From positions 248,001 through 312,000 of the forward strand of contig CAVWCL010000007.1 in assembly GCA_963753485.1 (NCBI GenBank): 64,000 nucleotides of DNA, written 5' to 3'. Below the pieces are notes generated by a model that made no database searches, was not told where the DNA came from, and saw only the letters and a program-made list of their open reading frames with translations. The stretch's first letter is position 1, and each line of letters starts with the position of its first letter. Of this stretch, positions 17,117 through 25,179 are shown piece by piece. The DNA is from CAWDLX01 sp963753485 (GTDB taxonomy: Bacteria; Actinomycetota; Actinomycetes; Mycobacteriales; Micromonosporaceae). The position numbers and the translations under genes are program-made.

Positions 17117-17172
17117 TTGATCATCGGGGCCGCGTGCCCTCGCTGTGTACCGTCGAAAGCGAGGAGGGGGCG

Positions 17173-17913
17173 GTGCACATGTTCGGGCGCAGGCGCAGGG
17201 AACGGGAGCTGGCGGACGCGCGGGAGGAGGCCCTGCGCTGGTACGAGCGTCTGGGCGGGCAGATCGCCAACCTGCCCTCGGGCGATGACCGCGCGGTGAA
17301 GCAGGCGATGGTCGACGCCGGTGAGCGCTACAACGCGGCCGGCGCACAGCTGGACCGGGCCGAGACACCCAAGCAGTTCGGGCTGGCCCGGGAGACGACC
17401 CTGGCGGGTCTGGCCTACATCCGGGCCGCGCGTCTGGCCATGGGCCTGGACCCGGGACCTGAGCTGCCGGCGCTCGCCGCGCAACGCGGTGTGGGCGCGA
17501 TCACCGAAGAGCGCGAGGTCGACCTCGACGGTCGCCGCTACCGGGCGTCGCCACAACCGGCCGGCGACACCCCGTACTACCACCCCGGCGGGCGGGTGCA
17601 GGGCCGCCCGGTTCCGGCTGGCTGGTACTCCGAACCGTGGTGGCACTCGGCGCTGGCCACCGGGGCCGGGGTCGTCGGCGGTCTGCTGCTCTTCGACGCC
17701 CTCGCCGGCGGCTTCTCCGATGGCGGCTACGACCAGGGCTACCAGCAGGGCCTCGAGGACGCCGACGACCACGGTTGGGACCCGGGCGGCAGTGCCGACG
17801 GTGGAGCGGACGGCGGCGGCGCCTCGGGCTACGATGCGGCCAGCTACGACGGCGGTGACGTCGACGCCGGCGATTTCAGCGGCGACTTCGGTGGTGACGT
17901 CGGCGGCTTCTGA
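17173..17913 (+). CDS. Hypothetical protein with Gly/Asp-rich tail
   Basis: Actinobacterial protein of 246 residues with no function I can name. The N-terminal half is helical and charged (FGRRRRERELADAREEALRWYERLGGQIANL, then a second helical stretch ending ARLAMGLDPGPELP). A short strand region REVDLDGRRYRASP and the conserved-looking block RPVPAGWYSEPWWHSALATGAGVVGGLLLFDAL follow, the latter a probable membrane helix. The last 60 residues are Gly/Asp/Ala/Ser-rich. GTG 17173 has GAGGAGG 5 nt upstream; ATG 17179 is the alternative. It converges on the OmpR-type gene. Confidence 0.75.
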   Translation: MHMFGRRRRERELADAREEALRWYERLGGQIANLPSGDDRAVKQAMVDAGERYNAAGAQLDRAETPKQFGLARETTLAGLAYIRAARLAMGLDPGPELPALAAQRGVGAITEEREVDLDGRRYRASPQPAGDTPYYHPGGRVQGRPVPAGWYSEPWWHSALATGAGVVGGLLLFDALAGGFSDGGYDQGYQQGLEDADDHGWDPGGSADGGADGGGASGYDAASYDGGDVDAGDFSGDFGGDVGGF

Positions 17914-17925
17914 CCGGCCGGTCAG
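17910..17925. terminator. 16-bp palindrome spanning both convergent stop codons
   Basis: CTGACCGGCCGGTCAG is a perfect palindrome. It contains the TGA of the plus-strand gene and the TGA of the minus-strand gene. It has no loop, so terminator function is a guess. Confidence 0.4.
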
Positions 17926-18527
17926 ACGTGCGAGGCGGTGGCGACCGGGCCGGGCGGCAGCGCCGGATCCACCACCACGACCCGGTCCGTCTCATCCAGC
18001 CGGTACCCGACGCCCCGCACCGTCGCGATCGACGGGCCCCGGTCGCCGAGCTTCTGTCTCAGCCGGCGTACGTGCACGTCGACCGTGCGCCCGCCGCCCC
18101 CGAACTCGTACCCCCACACGGTTTGCAGCAACTGCCCGCGGGTGAACACGTGGCGCGGATGGGTGGCGAGGAAGAGCAGCAGGTCGTACTCGCGGCGGGG
18201 CAGCTCCAGCGGGGTGCCGTCGAGTTCGGCCACGTACTCCTGGGTGAGGATCCGCAGCGGGGCATGCTCGGCCCCGGCCTCATCGTCGAGGTAGTCGAAC
18301 CCGGCCGTCATCTCGTCATCGGCTCCTCGGCCGGGCGCGGCGGCGACGGTCACCGCCGCCGACCCGATCTCCCGGACGGCGGCGACGAGCGGTGCGATCG
18401 CGGAGATGGCTTCAGCGCCGCGGACGGTGATCGAGACGATGACCTCGGCGGTGTCATCGGCTCCCAGAATGGCGAGGTGGGACGGGTGCCGCGGACGCGT
18501 ACGGGGCCCGCGCGGCACGGCGCTCAT
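17922..18527 (-). CDS. Winged-helix (OmpR C-terminal type) regulator without a receiver domain
   Basis: The 201-residue protein has a Trans_reg_C winged helix in its second half: LELPRREYDLLLFLATHPRHVFTRGQLLQTVWG, the RTVDVHVRRLRQKL recognition helix and the TVRGVGYRLD wing. The first 95 residues do not look like a phospho-receiver: there is no acidic cluster or Lys in the expected places. Instead they read as two short alpha/beta segments (AEVIVSITVRGAEAISAIAPLVAAVREIG). So it is not a classic two-component regulator, and no kinase gene is nearby. ATG 18527 has GGAG 7 nt upstream. Confidence 0.85.
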   Translation of the reverse strand: MSAVPRGPRTRPRHPSHLAILGADDTAEVIVSITVRGAEAISAIAPLVAAVREIGSAAVTVAAAPGRGADDEMTAGFDYLDDEAGAEHAPLRILTQEYVAELDGTPLELPRREYDLLLFLATHPRHVFTRGQLLQTVWGYEFGGGGRTVDVHVRRLRQKLGDRGPSIATVRGVGYRLDETDRVVVVDPALPPGPVATASHV

Positions 18528-18609
18528 GGGTACTCCAAGGGGTCGGGGGTGTCCGCCGAGTGACGGGTGCCCAGACCGGCTCGGATTGGCCTCGGCCAAC
18601 GCTAGTCGT

Positions 18610-18680
18610 GCGTAGCGCATGGGCATAGTTACCCCGCGTGATTCTTTTCACTCATGTACATGTATCTATTACTCAGCGCG
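18610..18680 (-). promoter_or_regulatory. AT-rich probable promoter region of the OmpR-type gene
   Basis: This is the only clearly AT-rich stretch in the neighbourhood. On the minus strand it contains TAACTAT, a -10-like string. It also holds the 10-bp palindrome CATGTACATG (18653-18662). Exact elements are uncertain. Confidence 0.35.
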
Positions 18681-18690
18681 CGGTCTCCGG

Positions 18691-21318
18691 TTACTCAACA
18701 GGCGGCCACTCACACGACACCTCGAGGGAGCCCTCGGCCACCGGGCGGAGGTCGAGCCGGGCAATCCGGCCGGCCGCCCGCAGGTCGGCCGCGGCGTCGG
18801 CCACCCGCGCCAGTTCAGCCTCGCTACCGGTGACCGTTGCCCGGGCCACCTCGGCCCGCATCGACAGTTGCCGCAGTGACTTGGCCCGCCGGACCTGACC
18901 GAGCACCCCGGCCGCCACGGTGAGCACGATCGGGTCGCCACCGGTAGTCAGCTCGTCCGCGGTCGGCCACCCGCTGCGGTGCACCGATCCCGGCGCGTAC
19001 CAGGACCAGATCTCCTCGGTGGCGAACGGCAGGAACGGCGCGAAGAGACGTAGCTGCACATCCAACGCCGCGTTCAGCGCGGCCCGGGCGGACAACGCCG
19101 CGTTCAGCGCGGCCCGGGCGGACAACGCCGCGTTCAGCGCGGCCCGGGCGGACAACGCCGCGTTCAGCGCGGCCCGGGCCGGGCCGGCCGGCGGGCCCTC
19201 CCCGTACGCTCGCTCCTTGACCAGCTCGAGATAGTCGTCGCAGAACCCCCAGAAGAACGACTCCGCGGCCGCGAGTGCGGCGGTGTGGTCGTATCCGGCG
19301 AACGCCTCGGTCGCGGTCTGCACCACCCGGCTCAGGGTGGCGAGCATCGCGAGATCCAGCGGTTCGCTCGGGGTTCCGGCTGGCCGACCGAAGCCGAGGA
19401 CGAACGCGGACGCGTTGAGCAGCTTGGTGGCCAGCCGCCGGCCGACCTTCATCTGCGCCTCATCGAGCGCCAGGTCGACCCCGGGTCGGCCACTCGCCGC
19501 CCAATAGCGCACGGCGTCCGAGCCGTACCGCTCCAGCATCTCCAGCGGACCCTGCGCGTTGCCGACCGACTTGCCCATCTTCTTGCGTTCGGCGTCGACG
19601 ATCCAGCCCGAGATGTCCACGGTGTGCCAGGGCAGCTCGCCGTGCTCGGCCCGGGAGCGCACCAGGGTGGCGAAGAGCCAGGTCCGGATGATCTCGTGGG
19701 CCTGGGGTCGGAGGTCCATCGGGAACACTCGGTGGAACAGGTCGGGATCGCTCTCCCAACCGCTGACGATCTGCGGAGTCAGCGATGACGTCGCCCACGT
19801 GTCCATGACGTCCGGGTCGCCGACGAAGCCGCCGGGCTGACCCCGCTGGGACTCGGTGTACCCATCCGGCACCTCCGAGGATGGATCGACCGGCAGCCGG
19901 GACTCGTCAGCGGTGAGCGGCTCGGCGTAGTCGGGCTCGCCCTGGTCGTCGAGGCGGTACCAGACCGGGAACGGCACCCCGAAGAAGCGCTGCCGGCTGA
20001 TCAGCCAGTCGCCGGTGAGCCCGTTCACCCAGTGCTCGTAGCGGTGGTGCATGTGCCCGGGCACCCAGGTCAACCGGCGGCCGAGCTCGAGCAGCTCGGC
20101 CCGCAGCTCGCGGTCGCGGCCGCCGTTGCGCAGGTACCACTGGCGGGTGCTCACGATCTCCAGCGGGTGCTCGCCCTTCTCGTAGAACTTGACCGGGTGG
20201 GTGATCGGGCGCGGCTCACCGATCAGGGCGCCGGCCTCGCGCAGCAGCTCGACCGTGCGCGAGCGGGCCCGGTTGATGCCCAGGCCGGCGAGCTCGGCGT
20301 ACCGCTTCGGGTCGACCTCGGTGGGCGCGTCGGCGACCAGCCGCCCGTCCCGGCCGATCACGACCCGGGTGTCCAGTTGCAGATCCCGCCACCAGGTCAC
20401 GTCCGTGAGGTCGCCGAATGTGCAGATCATGGCGAGCCCGGTGCCCTTCGCCGGGTCGGCCAGGTGGTGGGCGTGGATCGGCACCGGGGCACCAAAGACC
20501 GGGGTACGGGCGAGCGACCCGACCAGCCCGGAGTAGCGGCGGTCGTCGGGGTGGCAGACCAGGGCCACGCACGCGGGGAGCAGCTCCGGCCGGGTGGTGT
20601 CGATCTCCAGTGGCCCGGCCGGGCCGTCGAAGCGCAGCCGATGGTAGGCGCCCTGCCGTTCCCGATCCTCCAGCTCGGCCTGGGCGACCGCGGTGTTGAA
20701 CGTGAGGTCCCACAGCGTCGGCGCCTGTGCCGTGTACGCCTCCCCGCGGGCGAGGTTGCGCAGAAACGCGCGCTGCGAGGCGGTCCGTGCCCGGGTGCCG
20801 ATCGTCGTGTACTGGTAGGCCCAGTCCACGCTGAGCCCGAGGTGTCGCCACAGCTGCTCGTACGCCTGCTCGTCCACGAGTGTCTGGCGGGTACAGAGTT
20901 CGACGAACGCGCGTCGGGAGATCGGGACCTGACGCCGGGGGTCCGGCTTCGCCGGCGGCACGGCGTCAGGATCGTAGGGCAGGGTGGGGTCGCACCGCAC
21001 GCCGAAGTGGTGCTGCACCCGGCGCTCGCTCGGCAGGCCGTTGTCGTCCCAGCCGATCGGGTAGAAGACCTCCTTGCCCCGCATGCGCTGGAACCGGGCG
21101 ATCGTGTCGGTGTGGGTGTAGGAGAAGACGTGTCCGATGTGGAGCAGGCCGGATACGGTGGGCGGGGGTGTGTCGATCGCGTAGACGTCCACCCGGTCCC
21201 GCGACCGGTCGAACGCATACGTGCCCTCCTCCTGCCACCTGTGCGACCACCGCTGCTCGAGGCCCGCCAGGGTGGGCTTCGCCGGCACGCGGTACGCGTC
21301 GCGCGCGATATCCGTCAT
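18691..21318 (-). CDS. valS: Valine--tRNA ligase with internal 10-residue repeats
   Basis: Class I synthetase of 875 residues that charges tRNA-Val. HIGH is intact (LHIGHVFSYTHTD, residues 60-63). The editing-domain block TTRPELLPACVAL and the ISRQRFFGVPFPVWY and DVMDTWATSSLTPQ segments are those of ValRS. The KMSKS loop reads KKMGKSVGN near residue 580. Residues about 712-752, in the helical anticodon-binding domain, are four copies of a decapeptide SARAALNAAL encoded by a 30-bp tandem repeat. The long C-terminal coiled coil of E. coli ValRS is absent. The start is supported by a leaderless -10 box. Confidence 0.93.
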   Translation of the reverse strand: MTDIARDAYRVPAKPTLAGLEQRWSHRWQEEGTYAFDRSRDRVDVYAIDTPPPTVSGLLHIGHVFSYTHTDTIARFQRMRGKEVFYPIGWDDNGLPSERRVQHHFGVRCDPTLPYDPDAVPPAKPDPRRQVPISRRAFVELCTRQTLVDEQAYEQLWRHLGLSVDWAYQYTTIGTRARTASQRAFLRNLARGEAYTAQAPTLWDLTFNTAVAQAELEDRERQGAYHRLRFDGPAGPLEIDTTRPELLPACVALVCHPDDRRYSGLVGSLARTPVFGAPVPIHAHHLADPAKGTGLAMICTFGDLTDVTWWRDLQLDTRVVIGRDGRLVADAPTEVDPKRYAELAGLGINRARSRTVELLREAGALIGEPRPITHPVKFYEKGEHPLEIVSTRQWYLRNGGRDRELRAELLELGRRLTWVPGHMHHRYEHWVNGLTGDWLISRQRFFGVPFPVWYRLDDQGEPDYAEPLTADESRLPVDPSSEVPDGYTESQRGQPGGFVGDPDVMDTWATSSLTPQIVSGWESDPDLFHRVFPMDLRPQAHEIIRTWLFATLVRSRAEHGELPWHTVDISGWIVDAERKKMGKSVGNAQGPLEMLERYGSDAVRYWAASGRPGVDLALDEAQMKVGRRLATKLLNASAFVLGFGRPAGTPSEPLDLAMLATLSRVVQTATEAFAGYDHTAALAAAESFFWGFCDDYLELVKERAYGEGPPAGPARAALNAALSARAALNAALSARAALNAALSARAALNAALDVQLRLFAPFLPFATEEIWSWYAPGSVHRSGWPTADELTTGGDPIVLTVAAGVLGQVRRAKSLRQLSMRAEVARATVTGSEAELARVADAAADLRAAGRIARLDLRPVAEGSLEVSCEWPPVE
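19064..19183 (-). repeat. 30-bp tandem repeat inside valS
   Basis: Three perfect 30-bp units (19064-19093, 19094-19123, 19124-19153) are followed by a fourth that is identical for 27 bases. Read on the minus strand they encode SARAALNAAL copies in frame. Confidence 0.95.
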
Positions 21319-21325
21319 GGCGGAC

Positions 21326-21331
21326 AGGCTA
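21326..21331 (-). promoter_or_regulatory. Leaderless-type -10 box of valS
   Basis: TAGCCT on the minus strand, 7 nt before ATG 21318. Confidence 0.45.
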
Positions 21332-21370
21332 GGCCCACCGGGTGGTGCCGGCGACCGTATTCCCCGCGCC

Positions 21371-21419
21371 GCGCGGCGGTGTTGCGCGGCGGTATTGCGC
21401 GACGGTGTTGCGCGGCGGT
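21371..21419. repeat. 13-bp tandem repeat between valS and the ABC gene
   Basis: GCGCGGCGGTGTT repeats 3.8 times with single-base changes, ending at the ABC gene stop codon. The unit length is not a multiple of three and it is non-coding. Confidence 0.8.
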
Positions 21420-23269
21420 CAGAGCAGGCTGTCATTCCATTGCTGATGCAGGGTGGCGTAGCGGCCGCCCTCGGCCCGCAGCGCCGCCGGTGACCCGTCC
21501 TCGACGACCCGGCCGGCCTCGACCACGAGGACCCGGTCGGCGATCTCCACCGTTGACAGCCGGTGGGCGATCACGAACGCGGTCCGTCCGGACAGGATTG
21601 TCAGCAGCGCCCGCTGCACCAGCCGCTCCGACGGGATGTCCAGCGACGAGGTCGCCTCGTCGAGGATGAGCACCGCCGGGTCGGCGAGGAAGGCGCGAGC
21701 GAACGCGACCAGCTGCCGCTGCCCGGCCGAGAGTCGGCCGCCCCGCTTGCGCACGTCGGTGTCGTAGCCCTCGGGCAGCGCACCGATGAAACCGTCGGCG
21801 CCGATCGCCCCGGCGGCCGCCCGTACCTCGTCCGGACTCGCCTGGGGTCGGCCGAACGCGATGTTCTCGGCGATGGTGCCGGAGAAGAGGAAGTTCTCCT
21901 GGGTCACCATGACCACCGCCCGTCGCAGCTCCTCCTCGGCGACCTGGCGCAGGTCGACTCCGTCGAGCCGGACCGCGCCGGTGACCGGGTCGTAGAAGCG
22001 GGCGACCAGCTTGGCGACGGTCGACTTGCCGGCACCGGTGGCGCCGACGAGGGCGACCGTCTGGCCCGCGGGGATCACCAGGTCCAGCGTGTGCAGCACG
22101 GTGCGGTCCGGCCGGTAGCCGAAGCGGACCCGGTCGAAGGCGACCTCGCCGCGAGCGGTCTCACCGGCCGGGGCGAGCGGCGTCGGGCGGGTCGGCTCCG
22201 GAACCCCCTGCTCCTCCTGCAGCACCCCGGAGAGCTTCTCCAGCGCCGCGGTCGCGGACTGCAGCGCGTTGTAGAACTGGCTGAGCTCCTGCATCGGCTC
22301 GAAGAAGCGGCGTAGGTAGAGCAGGAACGCAGCGAGCACGCCGACCTCCATCGCCCCGCCCAGCACCCGGTAGGCACCGTAGGTGAGCACCACCGCGATG
22401 GTGACGTTGCCGATGACCTTGATGCCGGGCGCGAACAGGGCGATGAGCCGCGCGGCGACCAGGTTCGCCGCCCGGTACTCGTCGTTGACCACCTCGAAGA
22501 TCTGCTGGTTGCGTGGCTCCCGGCGAAACGCCTGGACCGCGCGGATGCCGCCGAGCGATTCCACGAAATGGACGATGACCAGCGCGACCGCCTCCCGGGT
22601 GCGCCGGTACGCCTTCGCCGAGGCGTGCCGGAACCAGTTCGACAGCCACAACAGGAACGGGAAGGAGAGCATCGTGACCAGCGCCAGCGGCGCATCCAGC
22701 ACCAGCAGGATCACCGCGATGGAGACCACCGAGAGCGCGGCCAGCACCAGATCCTCGATACCGCCGTCGACCAGCTCGGAGATGGTGTCCATGTCGGAGG
22801 TCAGCCGGGAGACCATCCGGCCCGAGGTGTAGCGCTCGTGGAAAGCGATCGAGAGCCGCTGGAAGTGCCGGTACACCCGGCGGCGCAGCTCGAGCAGGAT
22901 GGACTGACCCACCCGGCCGGAGATCGTGAGGAAGCCCCGCTTGCCCAGGTACTCGGCGATCGCGGCCACGCCGAACGCGGCCGCGAGCCCGAACAGCACC
23001 GACGGGTGACCGGCGCGCAGCGGGGGGATGCCGTTGTCGATGCCGAGCATCACCAGGTACGGCCCGGCCATGGCGGCGCCGTTCTGCAGCAGGAGTAGCG
23101 CGACCACAATGACCAGTGCCCGCCGGTGCGGGGTGAGCAGCGAACCGAGCAGCGTGCGGGTGGACGCCCGCAGCCGGATGCTGGCCTTTTCGTCCGGCGC
23201 CTCGGCCTCGGTGCGTTCGGCATCGCTCTCCGCCGCCACGCCGCGCCATTGCTCGACATCCAGACTCAT
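21419..23269 (-). CDS. ABC exporter subunit, canonical nucleotide-binding domain
   Basis: Half-transporter of 616 residues: six helices in the first 350 residues, then an ATPase domain with Walker A VGATGAGKST near 406, signature LSAGQRQL near 512, Walker B AVLILDEATSSLD near 535 with the catalytic Glu, and the H-loop IAHRLST. The signature is degenerate (Ala for Gly). It is the second gene of a two-gene operon and probably pairs with the 599-residue subunit as a heterodimeric multidrug or lipid exporter of the Rv1272c/Rv1273c or TmrAB kind (inference). Substrate unknown. Confidence 0.93.
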   Translation of the reverse strand: MSLDVEQWRGVAAESDAERTEAEAPDEKASIRLRASTRTLLGSLLTPHRRALVIVVALLLLQNGAAMAGPYLVMLGIDNGIPPLRAGHPSVLFGLAAAFGVAAIAEYLGKRGFLTISGRVGQSILLELRRRVYRHFQRLSIAFHERYTSGRMVSRLTSDMDTISELVDGGIEDLVLAALSVVSIAVILLVLDAPLALVTMLSFPFLLWLSNWFRHASAKAYRRTREAVALVIVHFVESLGGIRAVQAFRREPRNQQIFEVVNDEYRAANLVAARLIALFAPGIKVIGNVTIAVVLTYGAYRVLGGAMEVGVLAAFLLYLRRFFEPMQELSQFYNALQSATAALEKLSGVLQEEQGVPEPTRPTPLAPAGETARGEVAFDRVRFGYRPDRTVLHTLDLVIPAGQTVALVGATGAGKSTVAKLVARFYDPVTGAVRLDGVDLRQVAEEELRRAVVMVTQENFLFSGTIAENIAFGRPQASPDEVRAAAGAIGADGFIGALPEGYDTDVRKRGGRLSAGQRQLVAFARAFLADPAVLILDEATSSLDIPSERLVQRALLTILSGRTAFVIAHRLSTVEIADRVLVVEAGRVVEDGSPAALRAEGGRYATLHQQWNDSLL

Positions 23270-23351
23270 GACCCCGCCTCGCTGCGCTCGCCGGCGTCAT
23301 GAGGCTCTACGACGCTGAGCCCAATGATTCGCTCGCTGCGCTCACTCATGA
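23264..23351 (-). repeat. 80-bp insert with 8-bp direct repeats between ABC genes
   Basis: ACTCATGA occurs at 23264-23271 and again at 23344-23351, covering the start of one ABC gene and the stop of the other. Between them lie two GAGCGCAGCGAG cores. The layout looks like an inserted small repeat with target duplication. Confidence 0.6.
23266..23349 (-). other. 27-codon bridge ORF joining the two ABC genes
   Basis: Starts MSERSERIIGLS and ends ERSEAGS. Its ATG (23347-23349) overlaps the TGA of the upstream ABC gene as ATGA. Its TGA (23266-23268) overlaps the ATG of the downstream ABC gene as ATGA. Ribosomes could therefore pass from one subunit to the other by termination-reinitiation. The peptide probably has no function of its own; the ORF may act as a coupling device. 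A comparable ORF joins tldD and tldE. Confidence 0.5.
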
Positions 23352-25145
23352 CGCACCGACTCCGGCCTGCCGGGCGTGGGCGGAGTCGCCACCCTCCGCC
23401 GCGGCGGAGAGCACATGGCGGTACGCCGGCACCGTGGCCAGCAGCTCCGAGTGGGTGCCGACCGCCGCGATCACACCGTCCTGGAGCAGGGCGACCCGGT
23501 CGGCCAGCGCCACGGTGCTCGGCCGGTGCACCACCAGCACGGCCGTGGTGCCGGCCAGTACCCGCGCGAGCGCCTCCTCCACCAACGCCTCGGTGTGCAC
23601 GTCCAGCGCGGAGAGCGGGTCGTCGAGCACCAGCACCCGGGGCTTGCCGAGCACCGCGCGCGCCAGCGCCAGGCGCTGACGCTGGCCGCCGGAGAGGGAG
23701 AGGCCCTGCTCCCCGACTCGGGTGGCCAGGCCCCACGGCAGGTCGTTGACGAAGTCGGCCTGGGCGATCGAGAGCGCCTCGGCGATGTCGTCGTCGGTGG
23801 CCTCGGGGTGGCCGAGGGTGAGGTTCTCCCGCACGCTCATCGAGAACAGCGTCGACTCCTCGAAGGCGACGCCGATGACCGAGCGCAGGGAGTCCAATGT
23901 GGTGTCCCGGATGTCGCGGCCGTCGAGGGTGATCCGCCCGCTGGTGACGTCGATGAGGCGCGGGACCAGGCAGGCCAGCGTCGTCTTGCCACTGCCGGTG
24001 ACGCCGACGATGGCCACCGTCTCGCCCGGCCGTACGTCGAGATCGATCCGGCGCAGCACCGGTGCCTGAGCCCCGGGATAGCTGAACTGGACCCCCTCGA
24101 AGCGCAGCGCCCCGCGTACCGCGGATCTCGTCAGCGGGGTCGCGTCCGGACGGTCCACGATGGTCGGCTCGGTGTCGAGCACCTCGAACACCCGGTCGGC
24201 CGCGGTCATCGCCTCCTGAGCGTTGGCGATGATGTAGCCCATCGCGTCGATCGGCCAGATCAGCATCAGCTGCAGCGCCACGAACGCGACCAGCGCGCCG
24301 GTGGTCATCCGGTCGGTGGCGACCGCGGCGGCGCCGGCAACCAGCACGATGGCGAGCGTCACATTCGGCACCGCGTCGAACTTCGGCCAGGTGTTGGCGA
24401 CCATCCGGGTCTTGCCGACGGCGGTCCGAAAGAGTCGCCGCACCCGTTCGTCGAACTGGGCCGCCATATACTCACGCCGGCCGAACGCTTTGATCACCCG
24501 GATCCCGCCGGCGCTCTCCTCGATCAGGGTTGCCACGTCGCCCTGCTCGTCCTGCATCCTGCGGGAGGCGACGTTGTAGCGCTGGGTGAAGTGCTGGCTG
24601 ATGAAGAACAGCGGCAGCGCGCTGACCGTCACCAGCAGGCCCAGCGGCCAGAACAGGTGGATGAGCAGGGCCACCACGGTGACGAACGTGGTGAAGCTGA
24701 TCACCAGGAAGACCAGCCCGAACGAGAGGAACCGCCGGATCACGCTGAGATCGGAGGTAGCCCGGGAGAGCAGCTGACCGGATTGCCAGCCGTCGTGAAA
24801 CGCGATCGGCAGCTGCTGCAGGTGGGCGTAGAGGTCGTTGCGCAGCGTCGTCTCCATGCCCAGTGCGGAGGCCGACTGGGCCCACCGCCGGTAGAAGTTG
24901 ACCAGCGCCTCGGTCAGTCCGAACGCCAGGGCCAGCCCACCCAGCAGCCACAGCCCGTTCGAGTCACGGTGTGCGACCGGCCCATCGACGACCCGTTGGG
25001 CCAGCAACGGGATCGCGATGCCGACCGCGGTCGCGATGACGCCGGCGATGATGACCCGAACGTACTGCCACGCATAGGGACGTAGGTAGCTGCGAAGTCG
25101 CCAGAGATTGTGCAGGGCATGGAAGTGTCTTGGTTGCGCCGGCAC
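23346..25145 (-). CDS. ABC exporter subunit with degenerate Walker B
   Basis: Half-transporter of 599 residues with six helices, then Walker A VGVTGSGKTTL near 378, signature LSGGQRQRLALARAVL near 482, and Walker B RVLVLDDPLSALD near 505. Asp replaces the catalytic Glu. The H-loop reads VVHRPST. With the partner's LSAGQ signature this places both deviations in the same composite ATP site, the classic asymmetry of heterodimeric exporters. GTG 25145 has a leaderless -10 box 6 nt upstream. First gene of the operon. Confidence 0.93.
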   Translation of the reverse strand: MPAQPRHFHALHNLWRLRSYLRPYAWQYVRVIIAGVIATAVGIAIPLLAQRVVDGPVAHRDSNGLWLLGGLALAFGLTEALVNFYRRWAQSASALGMETTLRNDLYAHLQQLPIAFHDGWQSGQLLSRATSDLSVIRRFLSFGLVFLVISFTTFVTVVALLIHLFWPLGLLVTVSALPLFFISQHFTQRYNVASRRMQDEQGDVATLIEESAGGIRVIKAFGRREYMAAQFDERVRRLFRTAVGKTRMVANTWPKFDAVPNVTLAIVLVAGAAAVATDRMTTGALVAFVALQLMLIWPIDAMGYIIANAQEAMTAADRVFEVLDTEPTIVDRPDATPLTRSAVRGALRFEGVQFSYPGAQAPVLRRIDLDVRPGETVAIVGVTGSGKTTLACLVPRLIDVTSGRITLDGRDIRDTTLDSLRSVIGVAFEESTLFSMSVRENLTLGHPEATDDDIAEALSIAQADFVNDLPWGLATRVGEQGLSLSGGQRQRLALARAVLGKPRVLVLDDPLSALDVHTEALVEEALARVLAGTTAVLVVHRPSTVALADRVALLQDGVIAAVGTHSELLATVPAYRHVLSAAAEGGDSAHARQAGVGAS

Positions 25146-25151
25146 GATCCG

Positions 25152-25157
25152 ACGTTA
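25152..25157 (-). promoter_or_regulatory. Leaderless-type -10 box of the ABC exporter operon
   Basis: TAACGT on the minus strand, 6 nt before GTG 25145. Confidence 0.45.
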
Positions 25158-25179
25158 GCTCGCCGGTGTGACATTTGGC

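Noticed and set aside
20032..21669. 545-codon plus-strand ORF antisense to valS
   Set aside because: Same reason: the synthetase motifs are on the minus strand and the antisense peptide has no recognisable fold.
23376..25085. 569-codon plus-strand ORF antisense to the ABC gene
   Set aside because: It is a shadow frame of high-GC coding sequence. It is low-complexity (Arg/Gly/His-rich), shows no domain, and the minus-strand ABC protein is intact.
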